This document shows positions 36,482 to 44,012 of a DNA stretch of 64,000 bases, one piece after another. The position numbers and the translations under genes are program-made. Each line of letters opens with the position of its first letter. The stretch's first letter is position 1. The notes under the pieces are model-generated. The model worked only from the letters and a program-made list of their open reading frames with translations. It ran no database searches and was not told the origin of the DNA. Source of the stretch: Candidatus Binatia bacterium (GTDB taxonomy: Bacteria > Desulfobacterota > Binatia > HRBIN30); NCBI GenBank assembly GCA_937925685.1, contig CALAMI010000006.1, positions 21,590 to 85,589 on the forward strand, written 5' to 3'.

Positions 36482-36722
36482 GTCGCGACTGGCCGCGTTC
36501 ACCATGGTCGAGCCATCCGCGGCCGAGCTTATTGCCGGCGCGAACACGCCCTTGAACCACAAAGGAAGCGACCTGTCAATTTGCTCCTCCATTTCCGTTA
36601 AGAGCACGAGATTTACCGGCTAGAGTTTGCCGCCCTGCGGTGCAAGCGTTCCATCCACGGTTGTCGCAGCTCCTGTCCTCGGCCCTCTCGCGCTTTGAGC
36701 GACACTAGATTAGGGAGAGCGC

Positions 36723-37223
36723 ATGCCCGAGGAGAAAGCTCGTTACGCCCTGGAATCACTGTTCGGACCCGGTGTGGAAGGAATGGTCAAACACACGCCC
36801 CACGCGGACTATCTTGGTATTCGCGTGGTCGAAATCGGTCCGCGCTATGCGGTGATGACGTTGCCTTACCGCGAGGAGTTCGTGGGCGACCCAGCACGTG
36901 GGGTTGTCTTTGGCGGCGTTATTACCACCTTGATCGATCATGCCTCCGGTTTGGCCGTGGCCTGTTCGCTCCCGGAATTGGTGGCCATCGCCACTATCGA
37001 CTTGCGTGTCGACTACTTGAGAGCCGCGGCCCCCAGGAAGGACTTGTTCGTTCGTTCCGAATGTTATCGGCACACAAAGAACGTCGCCTTCGTTCGCGCC
37101 AGCGCCTGGGAAGAAGACCCCAACGACCCGTTTGCTTTCTGTCTGGCAACGTTCATGTTGGGCGCAAACCGTGCTGGGAGCCCATTTCCCACAGGAGAGA
37201 CACACCGTGGCCAATCCCTCTAA
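36723..37223 (+). CDS. PaaI-type hotdog thioesterase
   Basis: Hotdog-fold acyl-CoA thioesterase of the PaaI/4HBT group, cytoplasmic. The central helix motif GVVFGGVITTLIDHASGLAV holds the catalytic Asp; the strand IATIDLRVDYLRAA follows as in PaaI. The length of 166 residues is slightly long, with a 10-20 residue C-terminal tail that overlaps the next gene. A second hotdog gene starts inside its 3' end, so the two are translationally coupled and may form a heteromer (inference). The acyl substrate is unknown. Confidence 0.87.
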   Translation: MPEEKARYALESLFGPGVEGMVKHTPHADYLGIRVVEIGPRYAVMTLPYREEFVGDPARGVVFGGVITTLIDHASGLAVACSLPELVAIATIDLRVDYLRAAAPRKDLFVRSECYRHTKNVAFVRASAWEEDPNDPFAFCLATFMLGANRAGSPFPTGETHRGQSL

Positions 37224-37611
37224 CCGGACGCAAAGTCTCTTGGATGGGATCCCGTATGCTCGCTTCCTCGGGGTGCGGGTCGGTGGGAGCAAGGGCCACC
37301 GGGAGCTCGTCTTGCCGTTCCGCAAAGAGCTCATTGGCAATCCGGTTCTTCCTGCAATCCACGGAGGTGTTCTGGGCGCCTTTTTGGAACTCACAGCAAT
37401 CTTGTGCTTGCTCGATGCCGGGGTACGCGACCGGATTCCAAAACCGATTAACTTCAGCATCGACTACTTGCGCATTGCTCGACCGCGCGACACGCACGCC
37501 CGGGCGGAGATCTTCAAGCTGGGCCAACGGATTGCCAATGTACACGTGGTCGCGTGGCAAACGGATCCCGGCAAACCGGTGGCGTCGGGCAACGGTAAGT
37601 TTCTCTGGTAA
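37207..37611 (+). CDS. Second hotdog thioesterase-like protein
   Basis: 134-residue hotdog protein related to its upstream neighbour. NPVLPAIHGGVLGAFLELTAIL is the central helix; the HGGVLGAFLE pattern keeps the Gly-Gly but has Glu where PaaI has Asp. PINFSIDYLRIARPRDTHARAEI is the following strand pair. The GTG at 37207 was chosen for the AGGAGAG site eight bases upstream; it overlaps the previous gene by 17 bases. The Glu in place of Asp may still be catalytic, as in some 4HBT families. Confidence 0.83.
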   Translation: MANPSNRTQSLLDGIPYARFLGVRVGGSKGHRELVLPFRKELIGNPVLPAIHGGVLGAFLELTAILCLLDAGVRDRIPKPINFSIDYLRIARPRDTHARAEIFKLGQRIANVHVVAWQTDPGKPVASGNGKFLW

Positions 37612-37905
37612 AGACACGGTGAACTGCCAGCAGTGTGCCTGATCAGCGAACGCATGCTCAACCAGACAAAAGTTCCGTACCTTTCGTAACGCTGCAGCGG
37701 GCACGGCCGGTTCGTTCGTCACCCTCGCTGCGTTTCTTCAGCCACACCGCCTACTGGTGGGTAGTGGCTCTCGGACGCCGCAATGGGCAGCACCAGCTTT
37801 CTCCCCTCTTCCCTTGCTCAGCCACAGCGCACCGACTTACGACCCTCCGGGCGCTCAAGTGACGACCCTGCCTTCGACGCAGCGGCTGTAGAGCCGACCG
37901 CGGTC

Positions 37906-39201
37906 TCACCGCTGCTCTTCGCTGCGCAGGAGCGCGCCGTACCTGCTCTCGAGATACTGACGCACGACGGCAAGGTCCGCCAACGATCGAAACGGGCGAC
38001 CCCCGCCATAAGGAGGCGTATCGAAGCTCCGGGGAAACAAAGGCCGCTTCGCCAACAACGGATCGAGATTGGGATCGTCGATACCCTTTTGGTAGATCCG
38101 TTGAGCCCAGCGTCCAAGCTCGGCGGTGAGGGAGAAGCCAACGCGAAAAACCGTGATCAGGGGCGTGCGCTCCAACACTCCGCGTGCCACCTCCGGCGAG
38201 CCTTGCGCTAGATACTCCAGTCCGAGCGACACAGTCGCCAACGCGCGCGCGCTCACAGTCCGTACGTGATCTGGTTCGCCAGGGTCAACCCGGTCTGCGG
38301 ACAACACACGGTTCACCAACGCCAGCAATGCCTCCGCCAGGTCTTGCGCGAACGCCTCGTCAGCAATCGATGCAAACACCGTGGCGAAGAAGCCGCCCTC
38401 CGCGAACGCGTCGGCCACTGGAACCGGCAACACGACCGGTGCCTCCCGCGGACCCCGCGGGCGCCAATCGACCGCAGCCGCCTCCTTCGCCTCCACCGGA
38501 TCGATGCGTGCATAGACTGCAATCGCCTCGAAGTACTCTACGAAGCCAAGATCTTCCAGCCGCCCCCGCCGCCACCGATACGCTGTTTCTTCGAGTTCGC
38601 TCTCTAGCCCCCACTTCGCCTCGAGAAGAAGCCGGCGCGCAAACTGCTGATCGGCAGCGTAAAGCCGATCGAGCAAACGCTCCCAGGCGAGCGCCGTGGC
38701 GGCATCGGTTTCCGGCAAAAACTCCACGACAAAGAAGGTGTCGGGTGTGAGGTAGCGCGGCAAATTGGAGTTTTCGTCCACGCCTTCCTCGAGCGTCCGA
38801 TCGTAAATGTGGCAGCTGCGCCGTAGCCACAAGGCCAAAAGCTCGATGTCGACCCCTCCGACAGCACGAAGCAAACGGCTTGGCAAAAACCCCTCCAGCA
38901 TCACTTCGAACCAGCGGCGCAGACGGGCAATGTCCACGCGATCCTTATCCCACACGTCCAAATCCAGACAGCCTTGAATTTGCTCTGGGCTGGCAAGCGC
39001 AAGCAGCTCTGCGGCATCCGTAAGGCCAAGCTCCTTCACTAAGTAATAAAAGTCTTGCACGGGCAACTGCGCCACTAGATGCGCGGCGCTCGGGTGTTCG
39101 AGCAGTCGTTCGACCCGCACCCGTGCCGGAAGCGTCGACCGTACCAGGCCGGGCACGTCGGGAAGAACAAGTTGCTTGAAATCGGAACTGGCCGCAGTCA
39201 T
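37906..39201 (-). CDS. DUF6178 family protein
   Basis: Protein of unknown function of a family found mainly in Desulfobacterota. Recognised by QLPVQDFYYLVKELGLTDAAELLALASPEQIQGCLDLDVW near the start, SHIYDRT-like and TPDTFFVVEFLPE segments in the middle, and ETAYRWRRGRLEDLGFVEYFEAIAVY, the most conserved block. It is largely helical, without signal peptide or transmembrane segment. The ATG at 39201 (MTAASSDFKQL) is preferred over the longer frame to 39297. It is alone on this strand, convergent with the hotdog genes and divergent from the CocE lipoprotein. Confidence 0.78.
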   Translation of the reverse strand: MTAASSDFKQLVLPDVPGLVRSTLPARVRVERLLEHPSAAHLVAQLPVQDFYYLVKELGLTDAAELLALASPEQIQGCLDLDVWDKDRVDIARLRRWFEVMLEGFLPSRLLRAVGGVDIELLALWLRRSCHIYDRTLEEGVDENSNLPRYLTPDTFFVVEFLPETDAATALAWERLLDRLYAADQQFARRLLLEAKWGLESELEETAYRWRRGRLEDLGFVEYFEAIAVYARIDPVEAKEAAAVDWRPRGPREAPVVLPVPVADAFAEGGFFATVFASIADEAFAQDLAEALLALVNRVLSADRVDPGEPDHVRTVSARALATVSLGLEYLAQGSPEVARGVLERTPLITVFRVGFSLTAELGRWAQRIYQKGIDDPNLDPLLAKRPLFPRSFDTPPYGGGRPFRSLADLAVVRQYLESRYGALLRSEEQR

Positions 39202-39642
39202 GCCGCTGAGCCTACGCGTGGGACAATACGCCAAATTCCTTAAGGAAAGTGTGGCGCAACTTCCAGGCCAACGCCCCCAAAGGAGATACGCGCGCACGGA
39301 GTCGACGCCCCGCAGTCGTCAGCCAAGAACTGAGCGGCCGGGGTGGGATTGAGGCGGGCACTCGACCCCCCGGACAACGCCCAGGTTCAGGCCGCGTTGG
39401 ACGAGCCAAGCCCTAGACAAGCCAGTGCTCCCTGCGAGGCAATCTCGGAGCCATCCTCAGCCGAAAAAACCTTTCGCCCTGCCATTCTGGCCATTGAGTC
39501 ATTTGCCCGCTTGACAACGAGATGCCAGCTCGCCTAGCGTGCCGCGCTTTGCAGCCAGCGCCCACTGCCGCCATGGGCTCTCGGGTTGCATCGCAAAAAA
39601 GACTCGGGTCGCATCGTAGAACACATTAGGAGTGGGCAGAGG
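39202..39642. other. Divergent intergenic region
   Basis: About 440 bases between the DUF6178 gene and the secreted hydrolase, with no supported gene. It holds one candidate promoter facing the hydrolase. Confidence 0.45.
39511..39540 (+). promoter_or_regulatory. Candidate promoter of the secreted CocE-type hydrolase
   Basis: A perfect TTGACA (39511-39516) with a weak TAGCGT -10 after 18 bases (39535-39540). It would give a leader of about 95 bases before the ATG at 39643. Confidence 0.35.
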
Positions 39643-42189
39643 ATGGCCGGAACGTTCGAGCAAAAGGCTTCGCGAATTGTAGGCAGCTTTTCCTTACTTG
39701 CACTTCTGCTCGTCGCTGCGGGTTGCGGCGGCAGTGACGATCAGGTTGTTTTGCCGGTAACACCCACGGCAACTGGTCCGGCGCCGCGCTTTTCCCCTAC
39801 CCGAACACCTGCGATTTCCACCCCCACGGCAACCGCTTCGTTCACCCAAACAGTCAATCCGACTGCGACGGCGACGCTCCCTCTCCCTACTTTCACAGCC
39901 ACACAAGCCGTGCCCACGGCCACGTCAACTCCGCTGCCTGACACGCCGACATCGGTACCCACTCCTACGGCGACACCGCAACCGCAAACGCCGACCGCTT
40001 CACCCACGGTTACGGCAACCCCAAGCCCTGCTTCTGGTCTCGGCTTCCGCGTGCAAAGCAGTATCCGCCAACTTTTGATTCTCGATGCCACACCCGGAAC
40101 AACTTTGGCGGTGCGCAACGCCTCCGGCGAGGTGTTGCAAAGCGGAACGGTAGACGACCAGGGCACGCTCATTTTCCGCAACCTCGAGCGGGGTAGTGGT
40201 TACGTTGTGTTCGAGGCAGGTGAGGGTCCGAGCACCGATGGCGAGCCAACGGAATCGCAGCCTACCGATGTGTGGGGGGTGGAGGACGTTCCAGCCAACG
40301 AATTTTACACTTCGCAGCGCCTCGTGAACGGCTACCAATACATTACGACCCGTGACGGCACGAAGCTCGCGGTCAACGTCATTCTGCCGGGTCCGCCCGA
40401 AAATGGCCCGTATCCCACTTTGGTGGAATACTCAGGTTACGATCCCGCGAATCCCGACTCCCCGCAACCCAGCACGATGCTCGCCCAAATTCTCGGGTTC
40501 GCTGCAGTGGGGGTGAACATGCGCGGCACCGGGTGTTCGGGGGGGTCGTTCAATTTCTTCGAACCCGCCCAGATTGCCGACGGCTACGACGCCATCGAGA
40601 TCATCGCGCAACAGTCGTGGGTGAAGTTCAACAAGGTGGGCATGGTGGGGATCTCTTATCCAGGTATTTCGCAGCTTTTCACGGCACAAACACGGCCGCC
40701 ACACTTGGCTGCGATCGCACCTCTGTCCGTGATCTCCGACATCGGACGAGGAATCCTGTACCCAGGAGGGATTCTCAACAACGGATTTGCCGTGGAGTGG
40801 GCCCGGGAACGTCAGGAACAGGCCCGCCCGTTTGGTCAGGCTTGGGCCGCAAAGCGGCGAGACCAAGGCGACCAAATCTGCATCGACAATCAACGCTTCC
40901 GAGGGCAAAACCCCGATCTTCTGCAGATGATTCGGGAGAACCGTTACTACAACCCGGTGGTAGCCGATCCATTGAGCCCAACCACATTCGTGCACAACAT
41001 CGACGTGCCGGTGTTCCTTGCGGGCGCTTGGCAAGATGAACAGACCGGTGGCTATTTCCCCACGATGATTCCGAACTTCACGGGAACCAGCAAAGCTCGC
41101 TTCACCATCACCAACGGTGGCCACGTAGATTCGTTGGGGCCAGCAATCTTTACCCGGTGGTACGAGTTCCTCTCCTTTTACGTACGCCGCGAAATTCCGG
41201 TGCTGCCCCTTAACGCAAAGTTTGCTCTCACCGTGCTTGCGCAAGAGATTTTTGGGGTCCAACGCGTGCCCGTGGAGCCGGATCGCTTTGCCAACGAGCG
41301 TGACTTCGAAACCGCCTTAGCGAAGTTCGAGGCAGAACCCCGCGTTCGTATCCTACTGGAAAACGGGGCGGGCAATTCACAGCCGGGAGCTCCCGTTCCG
41401 CGCGCGGAGCTCAACTTCGATCAATGGCCGCCCCCGAATACACAACCCGTCATTTGGTACTTCGATGCTGGCGGGCGTCTGGTGCCCGCGCCCCCCACGG
41501 CAGAGTCTGGAGCCGATTCTTATTTGTACGACAGCGCTCAGGGACAGCAGACGACTTTCGATGGCGGCGACGGCGGGATTTGGAGGGCCTTGCCCCAGTG
41601 GAACTGGCGCCCATACCTGCCGGGCAAAGCGGTAGCTTACGAGACCGAGCCGTTGACGGAAACGATGGTCATGGTCGGTTCCGGTAGCGCGGATTTATGG
41701 ATTCGTTCGACAGCGCCAGACAGCGATCTCGAGGTCACCCTGAGCGAGGTTCGACCGGATGGCAAGGAAGTGTACATTCAAAATGGGTGGGGACGCGCAA
41801 GCTTCCGCAAGCTCGATTTGAGCCAGAGCACTTTGTTGCGCCCGGCATACAGCGGAAGGCGCGAAGACGTAGAGCCACTGCCGCCGGATGAATTTTCCCT
41901 TGTGCGGATCGAGATCTTCCCCTTTGCACACGTGTTCCGTAGCGGATCGCGCGTCCGCGTGGTCGTAGACAGCCCCGGAAATTCTCGCCCCCGCTGGAAG
42001 TTCGAGACGCTGGAGTTCGACGAGCCGGTGACCAACTTTGTTGGGCGCTCGGCATCGGCCCCGTCGCGCATTGTCTTGCCGTGGATTCCCGGCGTGACTG
42101 GAATTCCGGAAACGTTGCCGCCTTGTCCATCGCTGCGCCTCCAATACTGCCGTGATTACCAGCCGGTCGTGAACACTGCCGCCCAGTGA
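39643..42189 (+). CDS. Lipoprotein with Thr/Pro linker and CocE/NonD (X-Pro peptidase-like) hydrolase
   Basis: Surface-anchored serine hydrolase of the CocE/S15 family, members of which cut esters or X-Pro peptides. The ATG at 39643 gives a signal peptide with lipobox VAAGC and Cys28. Residues about 38-130 are a Thr/Pro-rich linker, followed by a small beta domain ([19 protein letters not shown]). The alpha/beta-hydrolase part starts near 228 ([16 protein letters not shown]); the nucleophile is Ser338 in GISYPG, a later Asp is in [11 protein letters not shown] and the His in NGGHVDS. A C-terminal jelly-roll ([29 protein letters not shown]) is the usual CocE domain 3. The substrate is unknown. 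Confidence 0.87.
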   Translation: MAGTFEQKASRIVGSFSLLALLLVAAGCGGSDDQVVLPVTPTATGPAPRFSPTRTPAISTPTATASFTQTVNPTATATLPLPTFTATQAVPTATSTPLPDTPTSVPTPTATPQPQTPTASPTVTATPSPASGLGFRVQSSIRQLLILDATPGTTLAVRNASGEVLQSGTVDDQGTLIFRNLERGSGYVVFEAGEGPSTDGEPTESQPTDVWGVEDVPANEFYTSQRLVNGYQYITTRDGTKLAVNVILPGPPENGPYPTLVEYSGYDPANPDSPQPSTMLAQILGFAAVGVNMRGTGCSGGSFNFFEPAQIADGYDAIEIIAQQSWVKFNKVGMVGISYPGISQLFTAQTRPPHLAAIAPLSVISDIGRGILYPGGILNNGFAVEWARERQEQARPFGQAWAAKRRDQGDQICIDNQRFRGQNPDLLQMIRENRYYNPVVADPLSPTTFVHNIDVPVFLAGAWQDEQTGGYFPTMIPNFTGTSKARFTITNGGHVDSLGPAIFTRWYEFLSFYVRREIPVLPLNAKFALTVLAQEIFGVQRVPVEPDRFANERDFETALAKFEAEPRVRILLENGAGNSQPGAPVPRAELNFDQWPPPNTQPVIWYFDAGGRLVPAPPTAESGADSYLYDSAQGQQTTFDGGDGGIWRALPQWNWRPYLPGKAVAYETEPLTETMVMVGSGSADLWIRSTAPDSDLEVTLSEVRPDGKEVYIQNGWGRASFRKLDLSQSTLLRPAYSGRREDVEPLPPDEFSLVRIEIFPFAHVFRSGSRVRVVVDSPGNSRPRWKFETLEFDEPVTNFVGRSASAPSRIVLPWIPGVTGIPETLPPCPSLRLQYCRDYQPVVNTAAQ

Positions 42190-42274
42190 AACGGCAAGGA
42201 GCTACATCGAAAATATTTTGCCCGATGCCTTGCGCTGGGTCCCAGAAGCGGGTACAAGCCAAATCCAGTTACGC

Positions 42275-42296
42275 CGGAATGGTTGTTTACATTCCG
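42275..42296 (+). promoter_or_regulatory. Hairpin in the leader of the cold-shock gene
   Basis: CGGAATG (42275-42281) and CATTCCG (42290-42296) pair perfectly around an 8-base loop, 75 bases upstream of the cold-shock ATG. There is no T-run, so it is not a simple terminator; it could be a leader structure that responds to temperature (inference). Confidence 0.4.
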
Positions 42297-42370
42297 TTGG
42301 GCAAAAACAAGGCCTTGTAGGACATGCAGCACCTCCGGTTAACGAGTTTCGAAGAAAGGAGGGATCGCGC

Positions 42371-42571
42371 ATGGCAGTTGGAACCGTGAAGTGGTTCAAC
42401 CCTGAGAAGGGCTTTGGTTTCATTCGTCAAGAAAATGGCGAGGATGTCTTCGTTCATTACTCGTCGATCCAAGGCCAGGGGTTCAAAAGCCTCGAAGAGG
42501 GCCAACGGGTCAGCTTCGACGTGACTGCGGGCCGCAAGGGCCCACAGGCCACCAACGTGCAAAAGCTCTAA
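42371..42571 (+). CDS. Cold-shock-domain protein (CspA family)
   Basis: 66-residue single OB-fold nucleic-acid chaperone. [30 protein letters not shown] contains both RNA-binding motifs, RNP1 (KGFGFI) and RNP2 (VFVHY). A strong AAAGGAGGG site lies eight bases before the ATG. The leader of about 180 bases with a hairpin fits the post-transcriptional control known for cspA-type genes. A second large hairpin follows the stop codon. Confidence 0.95.
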   Translation: MAVGTVKWFNPEKGFGFIRQENGEDVFVHYSSIQGQGFKSLEEGQRVSFDVTAGRKGPQATNVQKL

Positions 42572-42589
42572 GCTTTCTTGCACGACAAC

Positions 42590-42642
42590 CTCGGCCCGGT
42601 GCCCCTGCTTACTCCAGGCGGCAACCGGGCCGAGCTATTTCT
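42590..42642 (+). terminator. Candidate terminator after the cold-shock gene
   Basis: CTCGGCCCGGT (42590-42600) pairs perfectly with ACCGGGCCGAG (42624-42634) over 11 bp with a 23-base loop, followed by CTATTTCT. The long loop and broken T-run make it a weak intrinsic terminator. Confidence 0.5.
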
Positions 42643-42682
42643 ACCGGTTGCTTCCCCGCAAAGAACCCGACAGGATGCGCTT

Positions 42683-43795
42683 ATGGCGAAGTTTGCCTTG
42701 ATTTCCGACCCTCACGTCACCGTGCCCAACCCCGAAACAGGCTGGATGCTCCGCGAGCCTGTACCCGACGAGCCGACGATGTACGCCTACAGCGTCGAAC
42801 TGCTCGAACAAGCAATTGCTGAAATCAATGCAATTCCGGACATCGACTTTGTGGTTTGCGCCGGTGACCTGACGAAAGATTCCGAACCTTACAATCATGA
42901 TGCCGCGAGAGAATTGTTCTCCTGTTTTCGCAAGCCTGTGTACTGCGTTCCCGGAAATCACGATCAGCCGCGTCCACCACACTTGCGCCCACCGCAAATA
43001 CTCGATCCCGATGTGCGCCCTCTCCGAACGGAAGAACTCCCCTGGCTTTATCGCGACTTCGGATTTCGGCGCGGCGATGTGCTGGCCTTCAGTTGCGATC
43101 CGACACCAGACATCCACCTCATTGGCTTGTGTTCGGCGAAACCAAACGACGACCGGGGGTACATCCCCCGAGAGACCCTTGCCTGGCTCGAAGACGACCT
43201 CGCACGGCAGCGCGACCCCGAACGCCACACGATCGTGCTCTTGCACCACAGCGTCGTAGAACACGTTCCTAACGAGCAGGTGGACCCGACCTTTTCCTGG
43301 TTTCACGTGGAAAATTCCGCGGCGCTGAAAGCCATCCTCCGCCGCTATCGAGTCAGGATCACGCTCTCCGGCCACTTGCATATTCAAGACATCAAGGAGG
43401 AAGCCGGGCTCTACAACATCGTCACCGCATCTCTGGCTGGTTATCCCCACGCGTATCGGGTGTTTTCCCTCGAAGGAGGCAAGCTTTGCATCGAGAGTCG
43501 GCGGCTGCGGTCGATCCCCTCGATCCCGAACCTGCAGGAATACTCGCGTCTTTACACCAGCGAAACCTTCGTGCAGATCATTTCTCAGTCCTTGCAAAAA
43601 CCCCCATTTCAACTCTCCCGCTCCCAAGCGCTCGAAACAGCCCGGCGGTTACGCGACTGGTGGCCCACGATCGCCGAGGGAGACGAACGGTTCGCCTACA
43701 CCGCAGAAGAACTCGGTAGCGCCACCCTGGCGGCATACGTGAACTCGTTTACCGACGGCGACCCCCCGGACAACGACTGCGTACTTTTTCTTTGA
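42683..43795 (+). CDS. Calcineurin-like metallophosphoesterase
   Basis: Binuclear metal phosphoesterase of the calcineurin/3',5'-cAMP phosphodiesterase (CpdA-like) group. Metal motifs in order: D9-x-H11 (ISDPHVT), G61-D62 (AGDLTKD), G91-N92-H93-D94 (PGNHD), H188/H189 (LLHHS), and G230-H231-L-H233 (SGHLH). About 130 residues beyond the core form a C-terminal extension of unknown fold. The ATG at 42683 starts the protein right at the first strand; the longer frame to 42578 overlaps the hairpin. No signal peptide, so it is cytoplasmic. Substrate unknown. Confidence 0.87.
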   Translation: MAKFALISDPHVTVPNPETGWMLREPVPDEPTMYAYSVELLEQAIAEINAIPDIDFVVCAGDLTKDSEPYNHDAARELFSCFRKPVYCVPGNHDQPRPPHLRPPQILDPDVRPLRTEELPWLYRDFGFRRGDVLAFSCDPTPDIHLIGLCSAKPNDDRGYIPRETLAWLEDDLARQRDPERHTIVLLHHSVVEHVPNEQVDPTFSWFHVENSAALKAILRRYRVRITLSGHLHIQDIKEEAGLYNIVTASLAGYPHAYRVFSLEGGKLCIESRRLRSIPSIPNLQEYSRLYTSETFVQIISQSLQKPPFQLSRSQALETARRLRDWWPTIAEGDERFAYTAEELGSATLAAYVNSFTDGDPPDNDCVLFL

Positions 43796-44012
43796 CAGCG
43801 CGCCAAACATAGCGCCGCCCCCGACGAACGACGCCGCTCATGAAAGCGGCCCGCTCCCTTTGGCACAACGGCCGTGCTCGTCCAAAACGACACGAGTGCC
43901 GTCGGGCAAACACCGATTTTCTCGAGTGCCGTTGTCTCATCCTCGACCTGCGGCAGCCGCCCCCACTCAGGTCGTGGAAAAGGCTCGCCGCTTTACGGTC
44001 GCGTGCAGGCTG

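Noticed and set aside
36466..36722. Possible chromosomal origin next to rpmH
   Set aside because: rpmH often lies near dnaA/oriC, but no dnaA gene, DnaA-box cluster or A/T-rich element is visible here.
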